In this document: piece by piece, positions 44,533 through 54,086 of the stretch
How positions within the stretch are numbered: position 1 is the stretch's first letter
Layout: each line of letters starts with the position of its first letter
Source of the DNA: Mameliella sp. MMSF_3455
Lineage (GTDB): Bacteria; Pseudomonadota; Alphaproteobacteria; Rhodobacterales; Rhodobacteraceae
Length of the DNA stretch: 64,000 bases
Assembly (NCBI RefSeq): GCF_030733205.1
Contig: NZ_JASHJL010000011.1
Coordinates: forward strand, 1 to 64,000
Direction of reading: 5' to 3'
Position numbers and translations under genes: made by a program
The notes under the pieces: model-generated
Told to the model about the DNA's origin: nothing
Seen by the model: the letters and a program-made list of their open reading frames with translations, nothing else
The model's database searches: none

Positions 44533-45357
44533 TCAGCAGGGCCAGGCGGCGCGGCGGATCGCCGGGTGACGCATTTGCGCCCCTTCCTTGATCCCCAGCA
44601 TACGGGCGTAGCCGCCGTTGATCTCAAGGACAAACTGGATCTGTTCGCCTCCGGGGATCGACGTCTCGTCATGCGGCTTGGCGTTCTCATGCACATGGAC
44701 GACCACCCCCCGGCTATCCGCAAAGATGATGTCAAGCGGGATGAAAGTGTTCTTCATCCAGAAGGCCACCGGCTGCGGCGCCGGGTAGATGAACAGCATG
44801 CCCTTGCTTGCCGGCATGGACTTGACGTTCATCAGCCCCTGCGCCCGGCTGTCGGGCGTATCGGCCACATCCACGTTGAAACGGGCCAAGGCGTGACCGC
44901 CGCGCACATAAAGCGTGTCCTCACGGCACGCGCCGACGCGGTTGTCCGGGTCCTTTACCTTGGTCGGCTCCGGCGCGGCATCGGCCAGCGGTTCGTCGCC
45001 GATGGGCAGGATCGGGTCGATCAGTGGCGGCTTTTCATCGGACGGTTCCTGTGCCGGTTCGGGCTCGCGGGCCTCTTCTGCGGGGGCCGAGGGATCGGGG
45101 GTCACCCGCGCGACGGGTTCGCCTTTGTCCGGGGCATCCGGAACGGGATCAGGCACGGGCGCTTCGGCGGCGGGATCTGCCGGCGCCGGGCCGTCCTCGA
45201 CCGGGGCGGCGTCCGGTTCCGTGTCCGGAGCCGCTTGGGCCGCCGGTGGCGGCGGCGCGGTTTCCTGTTCCAGAATGACAGAGCCTTCGTCCTGGCTCCA
45301 GGCGGGCCACGCAACCAGCGTGGCGACCATACTCAACGCGACAAGGCGCTTTCCCAT
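44533..45357 (-). CDS. exported DUF192 protein with Pro/Ala/Glu-rich linker
   Basis: The 274-residue precursor has a signal peptide (about 1-22, LVALSMVATLVAWPAWSQ). A long low-complexity Pro/Ala/Glu/Asp linker (about 30-150) follows. The DUF192 domain (about 165-265) is last, with RAQGLMNVKSMPASKGMLFI, WMKNTFIPLDIIF and VLEINGGYARMLGIKEGAQM. DUF192 proteins are small, secreted or membrane-associated, and of unknown function. The start at 45357 overlaps the 3' end of the cold-shock gene by 25 bases, suggesting coupling. The linker makes it about 100 residues longer than typical. Confidence 0.88.
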   Translation of the reverse strand: MGKRLVALSMVATLVAWPAWSQDEGSVILEQETAPPPPAAQAAPDTEPDAAPVEDGPAPADPAAEAPVPDPVPDAPDKGEPVARVTPDPSAPAEEAREPEPAQEPSDEKPPLIDPILPIGDEPLADAAPEPTKVKDPDNRVGACREDTLYVRGGHALARFNVDVADTPDSRAQGLMNVKSMPASKGMLFIYPAPQPVAFWMKNTFIPLDIIFADSRGVVVHVHENAKPHDETSIPGGEQIQFVLEINGGYARMLGIKEGAQMRHPAIRRAAWPC

Positions 45358-45860
45358 GCGTTCACTTCCATCGCCATGCGTCCGCGCTTGCCCTCGACCA
45401 CGCGAATTGCCAGGGCCTCGCCCGGTTGCAGATCCGCGAGGCCCGAGCGGCGCAAGACCTCGATATGAATGAACACATCTTCCGGTTTTCCGAAGACATT
45501 TGCAAACCCGAAACCCTTGGCCTTGTCGAACCACTTGACGCGCGCCGGTTCCAGCGGCGCCTGGGCCATGATCTCGGGATCGAGTTGTTCGAAATCCGCA
45601 AGCGGCGCGCTTTCCGGGGCTTCGGGCGGTTCCACCTTCAGCACCTGTGTCGCCTGAACACCCCGTTCCGTGCGCTGGACCGTGATTTCTATGCGGGCGC
45701 CGTCCGCGACCGAACTCTGTCCGAAATTTCGCAGGACATTGGCGTGCAGAAGAATGTCCGGACCCCCCGTGTCCGAAATCACAAATCCGAAGCCTTTGAC
45801 CGGGTCAAACCATTTCACCCGTCCAGAGATCGCCTCGTTTTCAGTATCCTCTCGTGTCAA
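45333..45860 (-). CDS. double cold-shock-domain protein
   Basis: The 175-residue product carries two CSD folds. The first (about 12-75) has RVKWFDPVKGFGFV and ILLHANVLRNFG; the second (about 105-170) has RVKWFDKAKGFGFA and DVFIHIEVLRRSG. CSDs bind single-stranded nucleic acids and act as RNA chaperones. Start choice is uncertain. A TTG at 45860 with CGGGAACG ahead fits the family length. The frame is also open to a GTG at 46025 that overlaps the pdxH stop, but those 55 residues look non-protein-like. Confidence 0.85.
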   Translation of the reverse strand: MTREDTENEAISGRVKWFDPVKGFGFVISDTGGPDILLHANVLRNFGQSSVADGARIEITVQRTERGVQATQVLKVEPPEAPESAPLADFEQLDPEIMAQAPLEPARVKWFDKAKGFGFANVFGKPEDVFIHIEVLRRSGLADLQPGEALAIRVVEGKRGRMAMEVNAWESALSR

Positions 45861-46021
45861 CGTCGTTCCCGATTGTACAAACTTATCCCCATTAGAATTC
45901 TTGAAACAAAGCCCTCTCGCAGCGCAAGCCCGGAGAATTGTCCTTTTTTGTGTCAGATAGGTGGGCGATGCCCTAAAAATCCCGGTGAACAGGCCAGTTA
46001 TTTGCCTGATTCCAATATGGT

Positions 46022-46627
46022 TCACGGATTGAGACGGTCAACAGTCCAGGAGGAGGACATATCCTTTCGCGCCCAGCGAAACCTGTCGTGGAGGCGGAAC
46101 GCCCCGTCTGCCCAGAACTCGATTTCTACCGGACGGATTCGATAACCGCCCCAGAAAGGCGGGCGCGGCGGGTTGGCCCCATGCCGGGCGGTGACACGAG
46201 CCACCTCGGCCATGAGAGCGGCGCGGCTGTCCAGCGGACGGCTCTGACGGCTGGCCCAGGCGCCAAGTCGGCTCTTGATGGAGCGCGAAGCATAGTAATC
46301 GTCGGCCTGCGGCCCCTCTTCCTTTTCGACAAGACCGCGCACACGCACCTGCCGGCGCAGGGATTTCCAGTGCATGACGAAGGCCGCCTTGCCCGCCTGG
46401 TCGATCTCGGAAGCCTTGGCGCTTTCGTAGTTGGTATAAAAGACGAAGGCATCCGCCTCGATATCCTTGAGAAGGACCATCCGCGCATTGGGCAGACCGT
46501 CTGCGTCTACCGTCGACAGCGCGATGGCGTTGGGATCGTTGATCTCCTTGTCCTCAGCCTCTGCCAGCCAGTTGCGGGCGATCTGAAAGGGGTCGTCGCC
46601 TGCGAAAATCCCGCTGCGGTCGCTCAT
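46022..46627 (-). CDS. pdxH: pyridoxamine 5'-phosphate oxidase
   Basis: PdxH oxidises pyridoxine or pyridoxamine 5'-phosphate to pyridoxal 5'-phosphate with FMN and oxygen. The 201-residue product has the FMN/PLP motifs [37 protein letters not shown], and ends with the signature [26 protein letters not shown] at 46627 has GGAGAGC ahead of it. It is divergent from fabI. The PLP produced serves several enzymes seen in this window. Confidence 0.96.
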   Translation of the reverse strand: MSDRSGIFAGDDPFQIARNWLAEAEDKEINDPNAIALSTVDADGLPNARMVLLKDIEADAFVFYTNYESAKASEIDQAGKAAFVMHWKSLRRQVRVRGLVEKEEGPQADDYYASRSIKSRLGAWASRQSRPLDSRAALMAEVARVTARHGANPPRPPFWGGYRIRPVEIEFWADGAFRLHDRFRWARKDMSSSWTVDRLNP

Positions 46628-46786
46628 CGTCGTGCTCTCCTTCTGTCCGTTCCGGGCCGGACGCGCCGGAAATGTGACCTGTGTCGTGCCGGATGCAAGC
46701 CCCGTTTTGGGTACACGGCAGGCTTGATGGTCCCGGACCGATCGCCTAAAGGTCGCTCCATCGACGATCTGGCGGAAAGGGCGCTC

Positions 46787-47593
46787 ATGTCAAACCAGTT
46801 GATGGCGGGAAAACGCGGTCTGATCATGGGCCTGGCCAATGACAAGTCAATCGCCTGGGGCATCGCGAAGGCCTGTGCCGACGCCGGCGCCGAACTGGCC
46901 TTTTCCTACCAGGGCGAGGCGTTGAAGAAACGCGTCGATCCACTGGCCGGGCAATTGGGATCGGATTTTGTCCTGCCCTGCGACGTCAGCGACGAGGACT
47001 CGATCGACGGGCTGTTCGACGGACTTAAGGAACGCTGGGACAGTCTGGATTTCATCGTCCACGCCATCGGCTTTTCGGACAAGTCCGAACTGCGCGGTCG
47101 GTATGTCGATACGTCCAAGGACAACTTCGCGATGACGATGGACATCTCGGTCTACAGCTTCACCTCCGTGATGCAGCGGGCCGAGAAGATGATGACCAAG
47201 GGCGGCAGCGCGGTCACGCTGACCTACTACGGCGCCGAACGGATCATGCCGCACTATAACGTCATGGGTGTTGCCAAGGCCGCGCTGGAAGCATCGGTCC
47301 GCTACCTGGCCGAGGACCTGGGCAAGGACGGCATTCGCGTCAATGCCATCAGCGCCGGGCCGATCAAGACGCTCGCCGCCAGCGGCATCGGCGATTTCCG
47401 CTACATCATGAAGTGGAACGAATACAACTCGCCCTTGCGCCGCAACGTGACGATCCAGGACGTCGGCAATTCCGCGCTCTACCTGCTGTCCGATCTGGGC
47501 GCGGGCGTGACCGGAGAGACGCATCACGTCGACGCGGGCTATCACGTCGTCGGCATGAAAGCGGTCGACGCGCCGGACATCACCAAGGGCTGA
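46787..47593 (+). CDS. fabI: enoyl-[acyl-carrier-protein] reductase (NADH)
   Basis: FabI reduces trans-2-enoyl-ACP in the last step of each fatty-acid elongation cycle. The 268-residue short-chain dehydrogenase has [15 protein letters not shown] at the cofactor site. The catalytic pair is in [20 protein letters not shown] (Tyr...Tyr-X6-Lys), and [10 protein letters not shown] forms the substrate loop. The start at 46787 has GGAAAGGGC in front and matches E. coli FabI. A long upstream open frame is not conserved. Triclosan sensitivity of the family is known; the residues here look ordinary. Confidence 0.97.
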   Translation: MSNQLMAGKRGLIMGLANDKSIAWGIAKACADAGAELAFSYQGEALKKRVDPLAGQLGSDFVLPCDVSDEDSIDGLFDGLKERWDSLDFIVHAIGFSDKSELRGRYVDTSKDNFAMTMDISVYSFTSVMQRAEKMMTKGGSAVTLTYYGAERIMPHYNVMGVAKAALEASVRYLAEDLGKDGIRVNAISAGPIKTLAASGIGDFRYIMKWNEYNSPLRRNVTIQDVGNSALYLLSDLGAGVTGETHHVDAGYHVVGMKAVDAPDITKG

Positions 47594-47632
47594 GCGCCCT
47601 GCCCGCCTGACAGACAGGACTGGAAAGAAACC

Positions 47633-47668
47633 CGGCCCCGGCACCCGTCCCGGGGCTTCTTCGTTTGA
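47633..47668 (+). terminator. Rho-independent terminator after fabI
   Basis: A GCCCCGG/CCGGGGC stem runs into TTCTTCGTTTG. It lies about 40 bases past the fabI stop and before the LysE-type gene. The T-run is interrupted. Confidence 0.75.
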
Positions 47669-47718
47669 CATCGGAACGGTGCTCTGACGTTCTGATCCCG
47701 TGATGGGAAGGAGCCGCC

Positions 47719-48321
47719 ATGACCTGGACACATCTGCTGGCCTTCAACCTGACCCTGCTGGCCGCGATGGCGGCTCCGGGACCTGCCCTGCTCTATGCGC
47801 TGCGCCAGTCGATCGCGGGCGGATTCCGCACCGGGGTTGCGACGGGCACGGGCCTGGGCCTGATGGCCGCCTGCTGGACCGGTGCCGCGCTCCTGGGGCT
47901 GGAGGTGATCTTTGCGCTCTTTCCCTTTGCCTACGGCGCCATGAAACTGGCCGGCGCGCTATATCTCATATGGATTGCCTGGAGCCTTTGGCGCGATGCG
48001 CGCAAGCCGGTGGCAGACAGCGCGCGGCCCGGCGCAAATGCCTTTCTGGGCGGGCTTTTGGTGAACCTGCTGAACCCGAAATCGGTGCTGTTTGCCGCCT
48101 CCGTCCTAATCGTGATCTTTCCCGCCGACATGGGTCTTGGGGGCAAGGCACTGATCGTGGCCAATCATTTCCTGGTCGAGGTGACGGTCTACGGGCTGTT
48201 CGCCGCGCTCCTGTCCACTGCGCCCGCCCGTGCCGGTTACCTGCGGGCCAAGCCGGTGATCGACCGGGTGGCGGCGGCCCTGCTTGGGGCTTTGGGGCTG
48301 CGGCTGTTGCTGTCGCGGTAA
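47719..48321 (+). CDS. LysE/RhtB-family exporter
   Basis: The 200-residue inner-membrane protein has about six hydrophobic segments. It shows the LysE family motifs AAPGPALLYALRQSIAGG near the N-terminus and NLLNPKSVLF in mid-protein. Family members export amino acids such as lysine, threonine or homoserine; the substrate here is unknown. GGAAGGAG lies ahead of the ATG. It is a single gene between fabI and gpt. Confidence 0.93.
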   Translation: MTWTHLLAFNLTLLAAMAAPGPALLYALRQSIAGGFRTGVATGTGLGLMAACWTGAALLGLEVIFALFPFAYGAMKLAGALYLIWIAWSLWRDARKPVADSARPGANAFLGGLLVNLLNPKSVLFAASVLIVIFPADMGLGGKALIVANHFLVEVTVYGLFAALLSTAPARAGYLRAKPVIDRVAAALLGALGLRLLLSR

Positions 48322-48390
48322 CGAGCGCTTGCCCCGTGCTGTGCCGCTGACGTATAGGCTCTGTCCACAGCGCTTGCCGAGGAGAATGCC

Positions 48391-48909
48391 ATGACCGACC
48401 GCCTGCCCCACGAAAAAGGGTTCCACGTCAGCTGGGACCAGTTGCACAGGGATGCGCGGGCGCTGGCCTGGCGGCTGCAGGGACAGGGGCCGGACAACGG
48501 TTACTGGAAAGCGGTGGTGGCCATCACCCGCGGCGGCATGGCGCCGGCGATGATCGTGGCGCGGGAACTGGACATTCGCACCGTCGATACGATCAGCGTC
48601 AAGAGCTACCACTCGGGCGGCGGCAAGGCCGATCAGCGGCGCGAGGCACAGGTGCTGAAATCCCCGGATGCCGAGCTGGTCGGCGAAGGCGAAGGCGTTC
48701 TGATCATCGACGACCTGGTGGACAGCGGCAAGACGCTGGAACTGGTTCGCAGCATGTACCCAAAGGCACATGTGGCGACGGTCTATGCCAAGCCGCAGGG
48801 CCGCCCGCAGGTCGACACCTTCATCACCGAGGTCAGCCAGGACACCTGGATCTTCTTCCCCTGGGACATGGCTCTGCAATACGTCAAACCCTATCGCGGC
48901 GACGATTGA
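48391..48909 (+). CDS. gpt: xanthine phosphoribosyltransferase
   Basis: Gpt salvages xanthine and guanine with PRPP to XMP and GMP. The 172-residue product has the PRPP-binding loop [13 protein letters not shown], the purine-contact [16 protein letters not shown], and [14 protein letters not shown] at the C-terminus. Length and motifs match E. coli Gpt. GAGGAG precedes the ATG. It is cytosolic, and related genes purM and purN lie further on. Confidence 0.95.
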   Translation: MTDRLPHEKGFHVSWDQLHRDARALAWRLQGQGPDNGYWKAVVAITRGGMAPAMIVARELDIRTVDTISVKSYHSGGGKADQRREAQVLKSPDAELVGEGEGVLIIDDLVDSGKTLELVRSMYPKAHVATVYAKPQGRPQVDTFITEVSQDTWIFFPWDMALQYVKPYRGDD

Positions 48910-48933
48910 GCGCGTGATCCAAAGGCGCGCCTG

Positions 48934-49016
48934 ACGGCGCCCTCTCACTCTTGGGGGCAAGGCCCCCGAACCCCGGCGAGGGCGCTGCCCTCGCGCTCCC
49001 GAAGTATTTCCGGCCC
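48934..49016. repeat. Rhodobacterales-type intergenic double-hairpin element
   Basis: Two adjacent hairpins occur: GGGGGC-AAG-GCCCCC, then GCGAGGGC-GCT-GCCCTCGC. A tail GCTCCCGAAGTATTTCCGG and AAAGAA follows. I recall near-identical elements between genes in many Rhodobacteraceae genomes, but cannot verify it here; I see only one copy in the window. It lies between gpt and an aminotransferase gene, whose start is 28 bases past it. Confidence 0.55.
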
Positions 49017-49043
49017 AAAGAACCACATGGATGGAGCACGCGG

Positions 49044-50240
49044 ATGGTCACGCGCACCGAGGCAACCTTTTTCCCGCCCATCCCCGAGGCGCAACGCTGG
49101 CTGAAAGGGATGGACTTTCCGCCGGAGCGCCCGCTGATCAACCTCAGCCAGGCGGCACCTGCGGATCCGCCACCCGCGCCCATGCGTGCCGCGATGGCCG
49201 AGATGCTGGAGGATCCGGCCAGCCACTTGTACGGTCCAGTGCTGGGTCTGCCCGCGCTGCGCGAGGCCTTGGCGGAGGATTGGGCGCGCCAATATGGCGG
49301 CACGGTCGCGGCGGCCCAGGTCGGCATCACGGCGGGCTGCAACCAGGCCTTTGCTGCCACCATCGCAGCCACCTGCGGCGAGGGTGACGAGGTGATCCTG
49401 CCGGTGCCCTGGTACTTCAATCACAAGATGTGGCTGGACATGAGCGGGGTGCACGCAGTGCCCCTGACCTGCGGCAAAGACCTCGTGCCTGACCCGGAGG
49501 CCGCGCGCGCGCTCATCACGCCGCGCACCCGGGCCATCGCGCTTGTCACCCCCAACAACCCTTGCGGCGTGGAATACCCGGCGGAGGTGCTGGAGAGGTT
49601 CTACGACCTCTGTGCAGAGGCCGGTATCCGCCTGATCGTCGATGAAACCTATCGCGATTTCGACTCGCGCAGCGGGGCACCGCACGGATTGCTGGCGCGC
49701 AAGGGTTGGGACAGCGTCCTGGTGCAGCTCTACAGCTTCTCCAAGGCCTACCGGCTGACCGGCCACCGTGTCGGCGCCGTCATCGGCCAGCCCGAGTTGC
49801 TGCACCAGATCGAGAAGTTTCAGGACACCGTGGCGATCTGCGCCCCTTCTCTGGGCCAGCGCGCCGCTCTCTGGGGGATTGAAAACCTTGGCCAGTGGAA
49901 GGCCGAACAGCGCGCCGAGATACTGGATCGCCGTGCCGCGATCGAGGACTGTTTCGCGCCGCTGGCCGCGCGCGGCTGGCGGCTCTTGGGCTGCGGCGCC
50001 TATTTCGCCTATATCGAACATCCCTTTGCCGAAGGCTCTGCCACGTTGGCGCCGCGGCTGGTGCGCGAGGCGGGCGTGCTGATCCTGCCGGCCACGATGT
50101 TCACGCCCGAGGGCGACCCCAGCGGCGACCGGCAGTTCCGGGTCGCCTTCGCCAATACGGACCGCGCCGGGATCGCCGAGTTCGCGCGCAGGCTGGCGCA
50201 GGTCGACGGGCCTCTTGCAGCCCCCGGGGGAGCCGCATAG
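49044..50240 (+). CDS. class I/II PLP aminotransferase
   Basis: The 398-residue enzyme has the PLP-lysine motif SFSKAYRLTGHRVGA, the Asn/Asp/Tyr cofactor contacts in TPNNPCGVEYP and DETYRDF, and the C-terminal Arg in FRVAFAN. It is a cytosolic fold-type I transaminase. The amino donor and acceptor cannot be assigned by eye. The start at 49044 has GGAG ahead; the frame extends upstream into the hairpin repeat and is not conserved there. It is followed 30 bases later by ppiD. Confidence 0.92.
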   Translation: MVTRTEATFFPPIPEAQRWLKGMDFPPERPLINLSQAAPADPPPAPMRAAMAEMLEDPASHLYGPVLGLPALREALAEDWARQYGGTVAAAQVGITAGCNQAFAATIAATCGEGDEVILPVPWYFNHKMWLDMSGVHAVPLTCGKDLVPDPEAARALITPRTRAIALVTPNNPCGVEYPAEVLERFYDLCAEAGIRLIVDETYRDFDSRSGAPHGLLARKGWDSVLVQLYSFSKAYRLTGHRVGAVIGQPELLHQIEKFQDTVAICAPSLGQRAALWGIENLGQWKAEQRAEILDRRAAIEDCFAPLAARGWRLLGCGAYFAYIEHPFAEGSATLAPRLVREAGVLILPATMFTPEGDPSGDRQFRVAFANTDRAGIAEFARRLAQVDGPLAAPGGAA

Positions 50241-50270
50241 ACAGGGGCAAACCGACAGCGGGAGGTCGAG

Positions 50271-52115
50271 ATGGCGGACAAGAAGAGCGGCGTGGGAAAG
50301 TACCTGGTCTGGGGTCTGCTGGGCCTTTTGCTACTGGGTCTCGGCGGCTTTGGCGCCACCAATTTCTCGGGCACGGTGCGGTCGATAGGCAAGGTCGGCG
50401 AGGCCGAGATCTCGACCAATGACTATTTCCGGGCGCTGCAGAACGAGATCCGCAACATCCAGCAGCAGAGCGGACAGGCGCTCTCCTTCCAGCAGGCGCA
50501 AAGCCTTGGCCTGACACAGCAGGTGCTGAGCCAGCTGGTCGTCACCGCCGCTCTGGAGAACGAGGCCGACACGCTGGGCCTGTCCATCGGCGACACCCGC
50601 CTTGCCGAGGATCTGCGCCAGATCCGCGCCTTTCAGGCGGTTGACGGCAGCTTCAACCGTGAGGCGTACAGGCTGACCCTGGAAAACGCGGGCCTCACGG
50701 AACGCGAGTTCGAGGAAAAGCTGCGCAATGAAAGCGCCAGCTCGCTGCTGCAGAGCGCCGTTCTGGCCGGTATCCGACTGCCCGACTCCTATGTCGACAC
50801 GCTGATCGGCTATACCGCCGAACGTCGCAGCATCACCTGGGCCGTGGTCGGGGAAAGCCAGCTGGACCTCGACATCGCCGCGCCGACCGAAGAGGACCTG
50901 CGCACGCACTACGATGACAACATCGACAAGTTCACCCGCCCCGAGACCAAGCGCCTGACCTATGCCTGGGTGACGCCCGAGATGCTGGTTGACAGCGTCG
51001 AAGTGGACGAGGACAGCCTGCGCGCTGCCTATGATGACCGCAAGGACGAGTTCGACCTGCCCGAGCGGCGGCTCGTGGAACGGCTCGTCTTCAACGACAC
51101 CGCCGCCGCCGAGGCCGCGCTGGCGCGCATCACCTCGGGAGAGATCGGCTTTGGCGACCTTGTCGACGAACGTGGGCTGGCGCTTGAAGACACCGACATG
51201 GGCGATGTCACCCGCGCCGACCTGCGCGATGCGGCGGACGCGGTCTTTGACGGCGAGGTTGGCCAGGTGGTCGGCCCCGCGCCAACACCGCTTGGTCCGG
51301 CCCTTTTCCGGATCAACGCCGTCCTTCCAGCCCAGTTGACACCGTTCGAGGATGCGATCCCCGGCCTGCGCGGCGAACTTGCGCTGGACCGCGCGCGTCG
51401 GGTGATCGACGCCCAGGCCCAGGGGTACGACGACGAGCTTGCCGCGGGTCTCACGCTGGAGGAACTGGCGGAGACAACCGATCTTGACCTGGGAGAGATC
51501 GGATGGACCGGCGACAACGACGAGGGCATCGCGGGCTACCCTGCCTTCCGCGATGCGGCTGAAGCCGCGAAAGACGGGGATTACCCGGCCATCGCCACCC
51601 TTGGCGACGGCGGTGTCTTTGCCTTGCGGCTGGACGAGGTCGAGCCCCCCGCGCCCTTCCCCTTCGACGAGGTGCGCGAGCAGGTCGAGGCCGACTGGCG
51701 CGAGGTGCAGAAGGCGGACGCGTTGTTGAAACAGGCCCAGGCATTGGCGGGTCAACTGGGCGAAGGCGCCACCTTCGAGGGCCTGAACCTGACCGCCCAG
51801 ACCGAAGAGGCGCTGACCCGGACCTCTTTCGGCGCGGTGCCGCGTGCAGTCTTGGAAGCGGTCTTTGACATGGAGCCCAACCAGGTCCGCGCCGTCAGTA
51901 CCGGCGCATCGGCTGTCGTGGTCCGTCTGGATGAGATCCTGGACGTCGATCCCGAAGACGAACAGGCCAAACAACTGGCACAATTGTTCCGCGACCAGGC
52001 GGCACAAGCCGTGGCTCAGGACCTGTTCCGCGCCCTCGCCTCGGACATCCAGGACCGCGCCGGCGTGGACCTCGACCAGGCGGCGATCAACGCCGTTCAC
52101 GCCAACTTCCAGTAG
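50271..52115 (+). CDS. PpiD-type membrane-anchored chaperone/peptidyl-prolyl isomerase
   Basis: The 614-residue protein has a cytosolic N-terminus, one membrane helix (about 11-30) and a SurA/PpiD N-terminal domain (about 36-160). Parvulin-like regions follow in the middle. It acts in the periplasm on exported proteins as they leave the Sec channel. Length and layout match E. coli PpiD (623 residues), although isomerase residues are poorly conserved in this family. It lies five bases before trpE, and trpE may depend on its transcript. Confidence 0.9.
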   Translation: MADKKSGVGKYLVWGLLGLLLLGLGGFGATNFSGTVRSIGKVGEAEISTNDYFRALQNEIRNIQQQSGQALSFQQAQSLGLTQQVLSQLVVTAALENEADTLGLSIGDTRLAEDLRQIRAFQAVDGSFNREAYRLTLENAGLTEREFEEKLRNESASSLLQSAVLAGIRLPDSYVDTLIGYTAERRSITWAVVGESQLDLDIAAPTEEDLRTHYDDNIDKFTRPETKRLTYAWVTPEMLVDSVEVDEDSLRAAYDDRKDEFDLPERRLVERLVFNDTAAAEAALARITSGEIGFGDLVDERGLALEDTDMGDVTRADLRDAADAVFDGEVGQVVGPAPTPLGPALFRINAVLPAQLTPFEDAIPGLRGELALDRARRVIDAQAQGYDDELAAGLTLEELAETTDLDLGEIGWTGDNDEGIAGYPAFRDAAEAAKDGDYPAIATLGDGGVFALRLDEVEPPAPFPFDEVREQVEADWREVQKADALLKQAQALAGQLGEGATFEGLNLTAQTEEALTRTSFGAVPRAVLEAVFDMEPNQVRAVSTGASAVVVRLDEILDVDPEDEQAKQLAQLFRDQAAQAVAQDLFRALASDIQDRAGVDLDQAAINAVHANFQ

Positions 52116-52120
52116 AGACG

Positions 52121-53635
52121 ATGGTACAACTTATCCCTTCCTTCGACGGCTTCGCCGCGGCCTACGAGGCGGGCCGCAACCAGGTTGTCTATGCCCGCCT
52201 GGCTGCCGATCTCGACACGCCTGTGTCGCTGATGCTGAAGCTGACCGGTGCAGCGCGCGATGCCTTCATGCTGGAATCCGTGACCGGCGGCGAGGTGCGC
52301 GGGCGGTATTCGATTATCGGGATGAAGCCGGACCTGATCTGGCAATGCCACGGTGACCAGAGCCGCCTCAACCGCATGGCACGCTTCGATCCCGACGCCT
52401 TCGAGCCGCAGCAGGACGATCCCCTGACCGCACTGCGCGCGCTGCTGGCCGAAAGCCGCATCGACCTGCCCGACGACTTGCCACAGGCTGCGGCCGGCCT
52501 GTTCGGCTACCTGGGCTACGACATGATCCGGCTGGTCGAACACCTGCCGGATGTGAACCCTGATCCGCTGGGCCTGCCCGACGCGCTGCTCATGCGGCCC
52601 TCGGTCGTGGCGGTGCTGGACGGGGTCAAGGGCGAGGTGACGGTGGTCTCTCCCGCCTGGGTGCAGGACGGGCTGTCGGCGCGCGCCGCCTATGCGCAGG
52701 CCGCCGAACGAGTCATGGACGCGGTGCGGGACCTGGAACGCGCCCTGCCTCAGGCCTCGCGCGATCTGGGCGACGCGGCAGACCTGGGTGAACCGGTCTC
52801 CAATTTTGCCCATGACGCCTATCTGTCGGCGGTGGACAAGGCCAAGGAGTACATCCGCGCGGGCGACATTTTTCAGGTGGTGCCATCACAGCGCTGGACG
52901 CAGGACTTTCCCTTGCCGCCATTCGCGCTCTACCGCTCGCTTCGGCGCACCAACCCGTCGCCGTTCATGTTCTACTTCAACTTTGGCGGGTTCCAGGTCA
53001 TCGGCGCCTCTCCCGAGATCCTCGTACGAGTCTTCGGCAACGAAGTGACGATCCGCCCGATTGCGGGCACGCGTCCGCGCGGCGCCACGCCCGCCGAGGA
53101 CAAGGCGCTGGAAGAGGATCTGCTGGCGGACCAGAAGGAACTGGCCGAACACCTGATGCTGCTGGACCTTGGCCGCAACGACACCGGCAAGGTGTCGAAA
53201 ATCGGCACCGTCCGACCGACCGAGAAATTCATCATCGAGCGCTACAGCCACGTCATGCACATCGTGTCGAACGTGGTCGGCGAACTTTCCGAGGATCAGG
53301 ACGCGCTCTCCGCCCTGCTGGCGGGGCTTCCTGCGGGCACCGTCAGCGGCGCCCCGAAGGTCCGTGCGATGGAAATCATCGACGAGCTGGAACCGGAAAA
53401 GCGCGGCGTCTATGGCGGTGGCGTCGGTTACTTCAGCGCCGGCGGCGACATGGACATGTGCATCGCCCTGCGCACGGCATTGGTGAAGGACCGCAAACTA
53501 TACATCCAGGCGGGCGGCGGCGTGGTCTACGACAGCGACCCCGAGGCCGAGTACCAGGAGACGGTGCACAAATCCAATGCGATCCGGCGCGCCGCGGCAG
53601 ATGCGGCGCGTTTCACCGGCGACGGCAACGGTTGA
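52121..53635 (+). CDS. trpE: anthranilate synthase component I
   Basis: TrpE converts chorismate and ammonia from TrpG to anthranilate, the first step of tryptophan synthesis. The 504-residue product has the tryptophan-feedback motif FMLESVTGGEVRGRYS near the N-terminus. The chorismate-binding domain carries PIAGTRPRGATPAEDKALEE, DLGRNDTGKVSKIGTV and GAPKVRAMEIIDELE. It has no fused TrpG domain, and trpG is not in this window. It is the second gene of a ppiD-trpE pair and is convergent with sufE. It draws on the same chorismate pool as the aroQ and DAHP synthase steps. Confidence 0.97.
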   Translation: MVQLIPSFDGFAAAYEAGRNQVVYARLAADLDTPVSLMLKLTGAARDAFMLESVTGGEVRGRYSIIGMKPDLIWQCHGDQSRLNRMARFDPDAFEPQQDDPLTALRALLAESRIDLPDDLPQAAAGLFGYLGYDMIRLVEHLPDVNPDPLGLPDALLMRPSVVAVLDGVKGEVTVVSPAWVQDGLSARAAYAQAAERVMDAVRDLERALPQASRDLGDAADLGEPVSNFAHDAYLSAVDKAKEYIRAGDIFQVVPSQRWTQDFPLPPFALYRSLRRTNPSPFMFYFNFGGFQVIGASPEILVRVFGNEVTIRPIAGTRPRGATPAEDKALEEDLLADQKELAEHLMLLDLGRNDTGKVSKIGTVRPTEKFIIERYSHVMHIVSNVVGELSEDQDALSALLAGLPAGTVSGAPKVRAMEIIDELEPEKRGVYGGGVGYFSAGGDMDMCIALRTALVKDRKLYIQAGGGVVYDSDPEAEYQETVHKSNAIRRAAADAARFTGDGNG

Positions 53636-53681
53636 ACCGGGGCAGCGGGCTTCCTCGGTTTGCGGCAATCGCCGCCGCAGC

Positions 53682-54086
53682 CTAAGCCGCCGCCTCCTGG
53701 CGAATCCTCTCGATCATGGCGCGCAGCCCGTTTGATCGCTGCGCCGACAGGTGCTCGTGCAGCCCCAGCCGGCCCAGTTCCGCGCGCGCGTCGACGCCGG
53801 GCACCTCGGACAGTGGCAAACCGTCGTACAGACGGTGCAAGAGCGCGATCAGCCCCTTGACGATCAGCGCGTCGCTGTCGCCCTGGAACCGGAAAACTTC
53901 GTCCTCGGGCGTCATGTGCAGCCAGACTTGGCTGGCGCAACCTTCGACCTTGGTGGCGGGCACTTTCAGTGCTTCGGGCATCGGCTCCATGTCCTTGCCC
54001 ATTTCGATCACCATGCGGTAGCGGTCCTCCCAGTCCTCCAGGAACTCGAAATCCTCGACCACGTCTTCGAATGCTGCCTGTGCCAT
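53682..54086 (-). CDS. SufE-type sulphur acceptor
   Basis: The 134-residue product takes sulphane sulphur from a cysteine desulphurase for Fe-S cluster assembly. The acceptor Cys50 lies in KVEGCASQVWL, the family signature. The other domain elements (RYRMVIEMGKDM, SNGLRAMIERI) fit SufE. It starts at 54086 with GAGGTCAGAATG. No other suf gene is near. Confidence 0.93.
   Translation of the reverse strand: MAQAAFEDVVEDFEFLEDWEDRYRMVIEMGKDMEPMPEALKVPATKVEGCASQVWLHMTPEDEVFRFQGDSDALIVKGLIALLHRLYDGLPLSEVPGVDARAELGRLGLHEHLSAQRSNGLRAMIERIRQEAAA

Noticed and set aside
50331-52100. 589-residue minus-strand frame over ppiD
   Set aside because: Antisense shadow with no domain.
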